A DNA stretch of 64,000 nt, from positions 744,001 to 808,000 of the forward strand of contig CP136062.1 in assembly GCA_032622095.1 (NCBI GenBank), written 5' to 3'. The notes below the pieces were generated by a model that did no database searches, had not been told where the DNA came from, and saw only the letters and a program-made list of their open reading frames with translations. Positions 11,865 to 22,445 of the stretch are shown here, piece after piece. This stretch comes from Siphonodentalium dalli. Its lineage: Eukaryota; Mollusca; Scaphopoda; Gadilida; Siphonodentaliidae. The position numbers and the translations under genes are program-made. Positions within the stretch are counted from its first letter, which is position 1; each line of letters starts with the position of its first letter.

Positions 11865-13495
11865 CCTGACAGAAGTTGAAAAGTGTTATGCTAATGGGCT
11901 AGAGTAGCCACATATTATGGTCCCTCTCAGTTCCGTTCTGCCATTTCCTTTCAAAAACATGGTCAGAATCCCAAAATAATTTTCGGCACAATTCCTCACT
12001 GCATGAAATTAAATGTTCATTCTTCATAATGTACTTGACAACCAGAATTTAATATTTAGTTGTCAGTCGATTAACTAACATGTCTAATAATCAAGTGAGT
12101 CACACTTTTCTACCTTTTCGGAACAGCAGAGTATTATGCTCCGGATATATGTGAAAATCAACTTTTACCCAATTTAGTTACCATTTTGGAAGCCATCTTG
12201 AGTAATTTGGTCTCAAAAAACCTCAGTGTGACACATTTAAGACAGATCAAAACAATAGACTTCTTTCGTACCAAAGATAGTTACATTTTACTTTTCAAAA
12301 ATGGTTCAAGCCCGAGAAGAGATTTTTTGCCGATATTAATGTCAAGTTTGGGAGAATAAAATCGAATATTTCTGGCAATGTATTTCTTACAATAGTAACA
12401 ATTAACCAACGTTCATCAGACATGTTAGTATTCAATGCATGTAAGGCAGAATAGCCAATATCTACCATTTTCCATATTTTGGCGACCATATTGGTGGCCG
12501 TTTTGAACCAAAGTAACAACTTTTGTTCCCATGAGTTGGAATATGAGTAATATCATGGGTAATGGTATGCCTCACTTGCATTCTACAGTTCTGATCATTC
12601 CTTTTTGAAAAATGACTAGAAACCCAATTGTTATCTGTTTGTGAAATTTGATACCGCATTATGTAAAATCTAAATTTTGTGGGATCGGAAGGGGCAAGGA
12701 CGGCAATAATTGCTTTTTTCATTACCCCATTGATTATTTAATATAAAAATACAAAAATAAGGTCACAATCCTCAACCATCTCCAAACAGCATAAACTGAT
12801 CTAGAAGATATTAGTGAAAGGCATCATATTTTCCACTTGCGGTGGCCATTTTACATATATGAAATTTATTCATACCTATAGATAAGAATTACTCAATTAT
12901 CAATATAATGACATATCGCACGACTTAATGCCTCATAAACTCCCTGAGTGATTGCGAATTAAAATTTACCAGGTCAGATATTGTAATTTGGCGGGCATCT
13001 TGGATTCAATGGCCTCGAAATATGTGAATAATGACTACCTATATACATCCATGTGTTCATGGAATATTATAGAAAACTGCCCTGGCCTATGTTATCGTGG
13101 ACAATCACGGAAACATCGGTATTGTTCATAGTTTAAATACGTTATGCATGCGTAAGGTTACACACTGTACTTTTTCAGATATATCTTCAAAATAAATAAA
13201 AAATATACTATCGAGTCAGGTGCGCATGTAACGCTATCGACGCAGACACTTATTATATACAGTTCGAATGAACCTGAGTTTGAACAGATACATAGTGTTT
13301 TAGTATTTATTTTGAGAGAGATGTTTCCCCTACCCCCAATAAGGATTTTATCGCAAAAAATCACAGTCGTTTGTTGAAAATCGCTATAAAATGAAAACTC
13401 CCCCACCCCAGAGTGGCAAACAAGCAGAAAAATGTGTGAAATACATCCGTCAATCGGAAACACATAGTCGGCAAAAATCCGCACAGGGGGAGGGT
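11865..13495 (-). repeat. Foldback inner arm, right
   Basis: This is the inverted partner of 8620-9695. Reading the minus strand gives the same order of landmarks as the left arm. Its extra block at 13025-13380 has no left-arm counterpart. Confidence 0.8.
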
Positions 13496-13761
13496 GGCCA
13501 TATGATAGCTCACGGTCTATTATGCATTATATGAACAGCTCATATCACCCGATATATTCTGCGTGGCTGAATGATACCCAATCGGAACCTTAAAGGAATA
13601 GGGTGCTGAAAAAACAATAATATTTTCTTTCAATATACCGATAATATATATATATAATGTCCATTGGGCGCATATAATCTAATATTCGGCCGCCATTCGT
13701 TATTTTTATAACGATAATAAAAAATTCCGAAGTTAGCCGAAGATTTTGTTGTAGACGAAGT

Positions 13762-13831
13762 CACGTGATCATCGGCCCGATCACGTGATTGTCACATGTA
13801 AACAGAAGCATAGCACGTGATCGATCACGTG
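13762..13831. promoter_or_regulatory. Cluster of four CACGTG E-boxes
   Basis: CACGTG occurs at 13762, 13782, 13814 and 13826, mostly as part of ATCACGTGAT. All four sites are also present in the second copy at 57549-57618. CACGTG is the canonical bHLH E-box. Use of these sites as a promoter or as transposase-binding repeats is inferred. Confidence 0.45.
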
Positions 13832-14980
13832 GTAACCCATCGACAACGCATAGATACGCTACGGCAGTATTTTAAGTTTGCATGTAGTCGATCTCGGCTT
13901 TTGAAGATTGTCGCGTTATCACACTACGAATGCAAAACTTTGCCGAAAACATCGCCGTTCTCGTAATTAAATGTCTTTATCGTGTTATTATTATTATATG
14001 TATCGCGATGTGTTGTTACTATAAAGCCATGCCCGTATATTATTCAGTTTTGCGCGCATTTATCTATATAAACACGTGCTCGTGTTTATATATTTTTTTC
14101 CGTTACCGGAATAGTCCAAGTTATATTATATATTACCTTTGCCTTGTGTCAATAAAGAGAGTTTCGTTTTAATTTATCGTAACGCGGTAAAACTAAAAAA
14201 ATCGGTTTATTGCTGTCGGATTTAATCAATTATAATCAAGTCATTCATTACCAATATGATATGATAAGTTAATTTTTCTTGGTTATGAATCATGTATATA
14301 TTAGGGCAATATGGTGTTTATATATATTTCGGAATATTGCTTCCCCTACCCCCAAATTATCTTGCCGACTGTCACTGATGAAATCACTGCGTTTATGCGT
14401 GGTTATTGGCCTATACAATTAACACTCTAGCAATGCGTCTATTGAATATGCAGGTCAGAACTCGACCTCTATGTGTCAATTACGCATAACAATAGGATTA
14501 TAAAATATATAAACGTTCGTCGTGGTTCGTTTAAACATCCAATCATATATAACACTTTTTGTAGGAGGGATAATAATCCGGTTTAATATGTAAGCACATA
14601 TACAAGCGTTCTTTATTCGCAATATATCGTAATAGTGAACGCTCTTTATTGCGTCAAGGTAAAGGGACTGGACTTAGAACAGTTGTCGTCGTGATTTTTT
14701 ACTGATTACACCAATACAGGTCAATACATGTACACGAACTTTCGATATGCATGCTTAATATATCCTTCCAAGTCATAGCAATTTCCGCTTTATTAAACTC
14801 TTTTTATTCGTACCATATTAGGAAAACTCTTAACATGGAACGCTCTTTATTGAGCCATGGTGAAGGAAATGGGGAATCGACTTAGAATAGTTGTTATCGT
14901 GAATTATTCAACATACTCTCCACTTTAACTGCAATTGTATGTATTCGTAACCATGACTGACTTGTCATATTAAACGCTCT

Positions 14981-15145
14981 TTATTTGGTATACGTAATCG
15001 GTTTCTGATTTTGTGCAACGGGTTTCCCACAGAAATCCCGCCAAATGGCACGTAAACGAACATCGTTTGGAAATGAATACAGCATTATACCTAACTGAGA
15101 GTCACTAGACCGGTCACAGCCGAAAACACTGCATTTATATGGCAT
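14981..15145 (-). pseudogene. THAP zinc-finger exon, N-terminal half of domain
   Basis: From the Met at 15145 the minus strand reads MPYKCSVFGCDRSSDSQ, then YSFPNDVRLRAIWRDFCGK. This is the first half of a THAP (C2CH) DNA-binding domain: C-x4-C near the N-terminus, the conserved FP, and the Trp of the recognition helix. The second half (C-x2-H and AVPTIF) is absent and would lie in a later exon. GTATAC at about 14989 could act as a splice donor. An upstream in-frame Met at 15187 could also start translation, but THAP proteins usually begin two to four residues before the first Cys. The exon is about 570 bp from the right end of the TTAA element and points inward, as a transposase start would. 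Confidence 0.65.
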
Positions 15146-15734
15146 TGTTACGAATGAATGATTGTAAATACGGGACACTCGGGGCATATATACGGAAAAT
15201 TAAAACAACATCGTGAACACGCGCCCGAATAGAGTTCACATGCCTGCTCGTGTTTTATAAGCTTTATTTTTGACACGAAAGAGTTACCTACCCCGCTCAA
15301 TCGGCCTTCTATAGTTTTTTTTGGTCAAAACAATAACTTTTCAAACAGCGTTTAAGACAAATCTCAAGTGAATATAACTCACCGCGCGATGAAAATTAAC
15401 CATGTGTACACAATGCTATTGATATGCCCCGCAGTAATTCCATCACGTTCGCGCGCTGATGTCTATTGCGGATTTTCCATCGTCATATAGGTAGACACAA
15501 TTAACTCCGACTCTGATTCCGTGTTTTTAATTAGTTTACCTCGCTTGACGTCATGCGAGGTTTTGCGACGGAGATAGCCGACAACCGGTGGCGGTATTAT
15601 TTATTTATTTCTCGGCTTATTTATTACGCGATTTTTATGGGACTTGGATTATTGTGATCACAATAGGGGTGGCTTTCCGATATAGTTTTGTTGTTTCATG
15701 AGCATTGTAATCCTTTAAGCGTTCTAACTGTTGT

Positions 15735-15985
15735 ATTATCTAAACCTGACCCCCCTCCTAAGACTGGAAAATTTGCAATTGAAATTTTGACCAATTAAAC
15801 AAAAATTCCCCAGTAATAACTGGTTGTAAAATCAAACAATGAGAACAATTTCAACATGTATGTGGTGTACAATTTCCAACTGATGTTGTGTCAGGCATGA
15901 CACTTCCAAGTGTCAAAATTTGTTTACCCCCCTGTCGCCACGTCCCTGTATCCAAGGTATAGTTAGGATACGTTGGTATTCAATA
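15735..15985 (+). repeat. Dispersed repeat family D, copy 1
   Basis: The sequence with AAATTCCCC, TGTAAAATCAAAC, GAGAACAATTTCAACATG and GTGTACAATTTCCAACT recurs at 29395-29545 and 43840-44105. The 43.8-kb copy also shares the downstream CCACGTCC..GTA and TATTCAATATTGACAT blocks. Confidence 0.65.
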
Positions 15986-16249
15986 TTGACATAGTTATTA
16001 ATACATAGGCAGGGCACATTCGCCATAATCACCTTCGCAAACAGCCCAAATCGATTTCTCTCCTTTTCAAACAAATATACCCGTCTTACCCACTTGTTTA
16101 CTCTCTACTGCAGTTTCACATGTCTCGTCCAAACATTAACCCGCTTCTTCCCTTCGCGTTCAACATCTGTATTATCCACCTATTCATTATCTACTTCAGT
16201 TTTACAACACTTCTCGTCCACGCCATCAACCAGCTTCTTCACTTTGTGT

Positions 16250-17055
16250 ATCAGGTGTGTTTGCAGTTATGTCAGAGGGCAGCGGTGCACACTATATATA
16301 GTCTCCACAAATATTATTTATGTTGAGTGCTTCATTTCAGCCATATATGTTCTTTCTGTTTTCTTAGAATAATACATATTAAATATCCAATGCATGCTCA
16401 CTCTCTACTGTGGTCTCAAGACATGTATATAGCTCTAACACTCTCGATTTACATGATACACCATACCAATTTCCTCAACAACTGTCCTACCCGCACACAC
16501 ACTCTCTACTGCGCCAGTCTCCGGACATGACTCGTCAATACTCTTCATATCCATCCTGATACCACTTTCATTAACAACTGTCTCACTCACCTGTTCAATC
16601 TCTAGTGACAACTAATCGTAGTATTTTGTATAACGGTTATTTGTGCATGTAAATGTACCATTATCATGTTAACTTCGATATTTCTAAATCTTCTTAGACT
16701 AGGTGGATAATACAGATGTTGAACGCGAAGGGAAGAACCGGGTTAATGTGACAACTAATCGTAGTATTTTGTATAACGGTTATTTGTGCATGTAAATGTA
16801 CCATTATCATGTTAACTTCGATATTTCTAAATCATTTTAGACTCCTCTACTAAATCTGAAATAACTGGACACAATAAACAAATGCTCAACGAACGATTTC
16901 TAGCTATTATTACAATAGTATAATCCATGTAACACATTGCTGTCTATCGTGTTACTCGCAGTGTATTTTGTGTAGCGAATGCGCCATTTGATGCTTCTCA
17001 TATATGTAGAAGATGTATGGTATATTATCATATATTTGTGTTCGTATCACAATAA
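16250..17055 (-). repeat. Foldback outer arm, right
   Basis: This is the inverted partner of 7185-7830. It is longer because of the 93-bp duplication at 16607-16843. A degenerate tandem motif (CACTCTCTACTGC followed by CATG.CTCGTC) extends from about 16090 into this arm. Confidence 0.75.
16607..16843 (+). repeat. 93-bp direct duplication with inverted spacer
   Basis: The block GACAACTAATCGTAGTATT through GATATTTCTAAATC occurs twice (about 16607-16698 and 16749-16843). The roughly 50-base spacer is the reverse complement of 16132-16187 (words CGCGTTCAACATCTG and TATTATCCACCTA). This is local rearrangement inside the right outer foldback arm. Confidence 0.8.
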
Positions 17056-18638
17056 GAGCACGAAGTTGACAAAGGGACTTAAATCGATTTTATTCAAAAC
17101 TAAGTGCGTTGTAGATAGCTATATCCTGTAACAATAGAAGTATTTCCCGTAACAAGATTTCAAATGATACAAGATCCCAGCAAATGGTGTGTCAAAAAAA
17201 TATAACTTCTGCACTCAAAATCAATATTAATGAAACACCAAACAGTTTGCATGTAATTCCACTTAAAATTCAGCCGCCTAAATTTCAAATAGTCTAATTT
17301 CAATGCGCTGTTTTTATTTCGAGTAACAACTGGTCATTCCTGTAATGGTTTTCTTCGTAACAGTGGGAGACCGTTACGAGATATGTACTGGCTATCAAAA
17401 ACAAACTATTTCAATGATCATCTCTCATAAAGTAGCAATCAATATGATTCAGAAACTCAGTAATGAATTAGAGATACTGAGGTCCCTGATTTTATCGAAT
17501 AAATTGACGTGTTTGAACTATACGGTTCCGGGTGCACCTACCGGATACGAACTTTTTTGCGACTGTTTCTGTGAATGCAAATATGCGCAAACTTTTGAAC
17601 ATGTCATGTGTTCTCACTTTTATAATGCAAGTGATGTAATTTAGTCTTGACAGGGAGGGCCTATTATGTCACTTACATGTACAGGAGAGACTTTGATTTG
17701 AGGGACAAGATGTAACGAACACAAAATATGTGGAAATCTCGGAAAGTTTGGCCTGCGGTTCATTATAATTTAGAGTAATGACCATTATTCCATTATGCAT
17801 GACACTTTTCATAATTATTGTGAACAATGTCTATAGACGGATGAGAAATTCAGCTATAAAGGTGGCAGGTATGGGGTGAACATACCGATACACGACAGGT
17901 ATACGGTGTATATTATATAGAACTCATTGTGGGTCATATATAAAATCATAATTTGTCAGCATATATCTTGTCTGGAAGACGCCAGTGCCAAAGGGCAAGA
18001 ATATGGGCCAAAATTGCTCTCTCAAATGGGACATTAAAATAACAGAACGATTAACTAATTGTGTATTGCTCGTCAAAAGCTGAAAATAGGCAAATTTTTC
18101 GGTAGGGTACCTTCACAAATAGTTTTACCATACACAGCTGTCACTAATTCCGGCAACGCCAAGAATAATTTATTTACCTTCCAGAAAACGTTGGCGGCTA
18201 CAACTTGTTCTAACGAGGGGTAGGGGTATTCGACCACTTTTCGCGTTTGGCCGCTCCACTATAAAATATACAAATATGTTGTATGTTTCCCGTGCAACAG
18301 CCGAGCATTGTCATAACAGTTAGTGTCAATGTCCACTCTTTGGTAGGTTGCTCACCCAACCTCTTCGGTCCCATGTACCAAACAACAAACGAAAGGTTAA
18401 CCTGCCGTTACCCGAGTATTCTGACATGTTAACATGACAAAATGACCAGGTTACATGGACATGTTACCTCTTAATGAACCCAGTGATTTGTTGATGTTTT
18501 GAAAGTCGACTCTTCCCGTTCAATTGATGTTCATTCAAGCGTGCAGTCACTCAGCATATCATTAGTCATACTTTATGTTGGTAACATAGAAGAACTTATC
18601 TTCCCAGTTTCATGGAATTACGACTACCAACCACTTGT
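17056..18638. other. Stretch without a recognisable gene
   Basis: Apart from a single 99-codon open frame at 17345-17644, I see no coding signal or clear repeat here. Confidence 0.4.
17345..17644 (+). CDS. Hypothetical Cys-rich open frame, 99 codons
   Basis: I do not recognise this frame. It starts at ATG 17345 and ends at TAG 17642-17644. The first half is ordinary mixed sequence with a short Leu-rich stretch. The C-terminal third carries six cysteines in a cluster, CDCFCECKYAQTFEHVMC, preceded by GAPTGYELF. The Cys spacing suggests an extracellular or metal-binding segment, but no known domain fits. No signal peptide, clear splice sites or neighbouring exons are visible. It may be a last exon, or open by chance in AT-rich DNA. 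Confidence 0.2.
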   Translation: MVFFVTVGDRYEICTGYQKQTISMIISHKVAINMIQKLSNELEILRSLILSNKLTCLNYTVPGAPTGYELFCDCFCECKYAQTFEHVMCSHFYNASDVI

Positions 18639-19255
18639 CACTGTAAGCACATTTCACGACTAAAAAGCATTTTGAAACATTTTCTCAGAGAAAATATTTT
18701 GCCTGTTTTGGTAAATTAATGGGCCCAAAATATTGAGTTGCCCGTCACCAGTTGCCACTGTAACCACATTTCACGGCTACAATAATTTTTTTAAACACAT
18801 TTTCGATAATTTATCGATCACTTTCGGTACAATAATGTCCCGAAAATATTTAGTTGCTCGTTTGCTTCCACTGTAACAGCGTTTCGCGCATACAAATATT
18901 TTGATAATAGATAATATTTTGCATGTTTCGGTGATTTAATTTCCCGAAAAAATCAAAAATAAGTTGCTCGTTTCTTGCCACTATAATAACGTGTCACGGC
19001 TACACAGCATTTTTGAAATATGTTTTCTCAGAGAGAGATACTAGGTTGCCTGTTTCGGTAAATTAATGTTCCGAAAATATCGAGTTGCTCGTTTGTTACC
19101 ACTGTAATAACTTTTAGCGGCCACACATCATTTTGGGAATGTTTTCTCAAAGATAACATGTTGCCTCTTTCGGTAAATTAATCTCCAGATAAAATAGAGT
19201 TTCTTGAAAACATATTCTGTCTGTTATGGTAATTAATATCCCAAAAAATCGACAA
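18639..19255 (+). repeat. Tandem repeat, about 115-bp period, five and a half units
   Basis: Units start at CACTGTAA-type words at 18639, 18756, 18869, 18979 and 19100, giving periods of 117, 113, 110 and 121 bases. Shared blocks are TTTCACGGCTACA, GTTTTCTCAGAGA, TTTCGGTAAATTAATG and GAGTTGCTCGTTTG. The final unit is partial. It is a diverged satellite with no coding content. Confidence 0.8.
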
Positions 19256-20851
19256 AATGACGACACTAAAGAAGTTTTCTTTCCAGGTGTTGTTGTAACA
19301 TCATAAGTATGCTTGTATCATTTTGCAGGCAAAGAAAACTGCATACATTATTTTGACCGCGTTTATTGCCATATCGATTTTACTTGCCGTAATCTATCAA
19401 TGTGTCTCATCGCATGAAACAGCCACGTGGCAAAACGTGTCACTTTGAATACATGTTTGATCCGTCTGGAGTTCTGTTTAAAGTTCGATTTAGACATCGC
19501 TGGTCAACTTGAATCTAGGAAGACAGGTTAAACTTAACTTCAGACAATCGTGATTATGAAAAAAAAAAAACATCCGACACAAGTGATGGTTAAACATAAA
19601 ATTTAAAAGTGAAATTTGAATTTGGCTTGGAGAGCGCGCTGGTTAAATTTGGCTACTGGCAGACTATACTATAGGTCCTATAGTTGAACAAGGATTTAGA
19701 CAGAGTTCCGGTAAAATTGGTGTTTAAACATAGGTGTGGTTAAGCAGGCATCGGACAAATTGATGATTATTCTTGTAGTTACACAAAGGGATAGCTCAGC
19801 TTTAGGATAAGCGGTATGGTAGTTCAATGTAGCTTCAAACTTGACGTTTTATCTGCATACAGTTAAGCGATTTTCTGGAAGTGTTGTCGCAAACTGTACT
19901 GAACCCCATCCACACTACATGGGCGCCCTGTCGCCTTCAGCCTCTAAAGATACCGCTGTTATACAATGTATACATGTGCGCTCTAATTATCCGTCTTTCC
20001 AAAGCCTGATATATTGTTACATTGCTATAGTTTTGTGTTTATACATATTCTGTTAGGAGTGGATGAACATGTACGTTTTAGACCTGTCATCCAATCCCTT
20101 GTACATTTTTTCAGTTAAAATATGGTTGATGGGACTCGATCAGTGCTGCTTCAGTTATCAGAATCTAATAACTGCCCAAAAATGATGCTAACCACAGTCA
20201 ACTATAGTATAAAATTGCCCGAAACCTTGAAATTATCGGTGGCGAAAAATAATACATTTCAAGCATCGTTATCTGAATACTATGAGATTTGATGGGTGAG
20301 TTCCTCAACTCGAATAAAAGATGTTTTACCCCCGAAGCCTGCGAAGCCAAGGAAATAGTCATTTGCGAGCATTAATTCTGATTATATGCACCTTTGAGCT
20401 AACTGTGTTCGTCCCTTCTTCTTCCTCCAATCAGACTTGAGCCAATCAAACGTGTCGCAATCTGGGTCTGTATAACGCTGACGTAAAACATTGAAATGCT
20501 GGGATTCCGTCATTTTGTTCGAGACTATATACCGAAGGCGTGACTGTCTCAGATTGGGACATGTAAATAATCGCAGAATAGAAATACGTCGTTGTGAATT
20601 ACGTGCACCACACATTGAATATTATGCAGAGGCAGAAACGTTTAACATATATCGAGGGGCGGCATACAGTGATGGAGGAGTGGAGAGAAACCTCCCCATG
20701 TAATAACTCCGACATGCAAAGGGTTCAGTCCATACTACTCTATTTACTGACACCATCGAAGGCGTAACTGCATGTTCTAGATTGGCATATAATCACATAA
20801 CGAACTCAAACTAATGCTGTTTTGAATTACGATCCAGCCTTTTTTTTGTAG
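19256..20851. other. Intergenic or intronic stretch with a short duplication
   Basis: No gene is recognised. A block of about 75 bases (CGAAGGCGTGACTG, AGATTGG.AT, TGTGAATTACG) at 20529-20601 recurs in diverged form at 20755-20832, just before the splice acceptor of the next exon. The rest holds an A run near 19558 and unremarkable AT-rich DNA, possibly intron. Confidence 0.4.
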
Positions 20852-21081
20852 AGATGCAAATATGGACAGATGGAATAAGACGGGCAATCCTCCGCATGGC
20901 ATAACCCCAGTAAAGGGTGCCGTTCACATCGTCGCCAGAAGAGGATATGTCAATTACATTTTACACAACAAAACGGCGCTAGATCTCCTAGAATGGGTGA
21001 AAAATACACATATTCCTGATGAAATATATTTCTCTACGCTGAACCACAACCCACACCTCGAAGTTCCAGGATCTTACAAAG
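20852..21081 (+). CDS. Exon of a core-2/I-branching GlcNAc-transferase-like gene (GT14)
   Basis: The reading frame contains GAVHIVARRGYVNYILHN, ALDLLEWVKNTHIPDEIYF and STLNHNPHLEVPGSYKG. These match the C-terminal half of beta-1,6-N-acetylglucosaminyltransferases of the Branch family (GCNT, GT14), which add GlcNAc branches to O-glycans in the Golgi. The conserved acidic PDE motif is present. A pyrimidine run ending TTTTTTTGTAG supplies an acceptor at 20851. AAAG followed by GTGGGT supplies a donor at 21081/21082, and the homology stops there. No upstream transmembrane or catalytic exon and no final exon is visible within several kilobases, so this is either one exon of a gene with long introns or an orphaned exon. 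The family call is strong; functionality is unknown. Confidence 0.7.
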
Positions 21082-22065
21082 GTGGGTATGAAGTAGTGAA
21101 GGCATGGTTTATTCGATATATATTGAAGACTAATCACATCACTATATGTTAAGTTGTTAACGCTACAAGGCGGTTTGCGCTTCAAAATACGCACATTCAT
21201 ATTCGGTTTTGAATTTTCTACGAACATTTCTACGAGCAGTATATGTCACTGAAAAACGCGCTGCAATCATAAAAAAATACATCTTTGAACACGATGTTTG
21301 GGTTCCAAAAAAAAACTAAAACAGCCATTTGCACGGCATGGCACAGAAAATATGGTAGATATAAAGATCCTTTGTTTGACTTATGTGCGAACATTTGAAA
21401 ACAGCTGGAAAATAGCAGTCACCACTGTTCACCATGGCAATTAATTTTTCAGCGCATTTGAAGCCGGTATATCAATATTTCGTGTATGTGTAAACCTATT
21501 TATACCTCTTTCCAAATTACGTAACAAAATTTGGAAGTTCAAATGAGTTATTTCCGTTTGTCGGGTTTGTGAAATGAGGCATGATTCCATTAACTGGATA
21601 TATCATTGTCTATATATTTACATACTAAATACAAAAAATTGCTTCGGCTTTTCCGATATCATTACGACAGCCACACCCCTTTAGTCAATATGGTCCCGAA
21701 CAAATAGCTGTATACATTGAATGCTATTTTAGGCAATGAATGCATACTCGCATTTGATTTCGCGCAGTACTATTTATCGCGCACCAATGTGTGTGCGAAT
21801 TTAAACGAAGAAGAAATCAGCTACGTTATTGAATTGTATGTACATACATTACAGATGCATGGTTGGACTGAATATAGAGAATTTGATTGACATGCGGGCT
21901 TTCATTCTATTGCAAAACAATTGTTCATATGTAAATCATGGTAATATATGTTCGATCTTGCGATACTTGTATGAAATACAAATATATATTCCTGTACGAA
22001 GGAATACGAAAACATATGTCCATTTCCACCAGCATGGAGTAACCACGTTGTCATGCAGTCTGAGT
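21082..22065. other. Stretch without a recognisable gene
   Basis: Possible intron downstream of the GT14-like exon. The short open frames on both strands look accidental and no further GT14 exon is recognisable. Confidence 0.4.
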
Positions 22066-22445
22066 TAATTATTAGTACAGGCGAATTAGGGTTGAACCCG
22101 GAACTAACTACAACACAAATGCCAAAGGTGCCATCATACATAGTAAGTCAATGTGTGCGACATACACACATTTTAGATAACAATATTTGGGACAAGTAGC
22201 AAAATTTCCTTTTCCATGGCAACGAGGGGTGATTTTCACTGACTGTGAAAACTAGGTGTTAAATTGCGTGTGTGGCGAGAACCGTTTCAATTATTACAAA
22301 TATTATGTTGGTTTATATGAACACCCATTGTTTCACCTCTTGGGAAGGTCAAGGTCACATGCAAAGGTCAAGGTGATTGCAAACAAATGTGTTCTTTTTC
22401 CGATTCTATCATATAACTCCGACCCACTGGATTGTCAACCCAGCT
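22066..22445 (+). repeat. X-box repeat family, copy 1 (forward); also left inverted arm
   Basis: This is the reverse complement, at about 85 percent by eye, of 30080-30453. Shared words include AGTACAGGCGAATTAGG, AACACAAATGCCAAAGGTG, CCATGGCAACGAGGGG, AAATTGCGTGTGTGGCGAGA and CACCTCTTGGGAAGGT. It also shares a looser core (CCATGGCAAC, then TTGGTTTATATGA, then AAGGTCAAGG) with modules near 24.1, 28.05 and 28.6 kb. Confidence 0.8.

Larger units (their letters stand above)
13590..15718. mobile_element. TTAA-flanked DNA transposon with THAP exon (Kolobok-like), copy 1
   Basis: This 2.13-kb element begins TTAAAGGAATAGGGTGCT and ends so that its reverse complement begins TTAAAGGATTACAATGCT. It therefore has short terminal inverted repeats next to a TTAA duplication. 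A close copy lies at 57376-59560. TTAA target duplication, AGG-type termini and a THAP domain are the known combination of the Kolobok superfamily, and the Xenopus T2 family shares TTAAAGG ends. Apart from the THAP exon no transposase is visible, so the copy is non-autonomous or reduced. It has inserted into the right arm of the foldback structure. Confidence 0.75.
7185..17055. mobile_element. Large foldback-type element: inverted arms around a minisatellite
   Basis: The sequence from about 7185 to 9695 recurs in reverse complement between about 11865 and 17055. Clear matching pairs are 7185-7830 with 16250-17055, 8620-8740 with 13380-13495, and 8754-9695 with 11865-13010. The order is preserved and mirrored around a minisatellite at 9722-11771. 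The arms differ by indels and arm-specific insertions, including the TTAA element at 13590-15718. Long inverted arms with a tandem-repeat centre and no transposase are the hallmark of foldback (FB/Galileo-like) elements. Exact termini and a target duplication could not be fixed, and an ancient inverted duplication remains possible. Confidence 0.65.

Noticed and set aside
13930-14172. 80-codon open frame with hydrophobic segments in the THAP element
   Set aside because: The other copy has a frameshift within the first few codons, so conservation is at the DNA level only. No domain is recognised.
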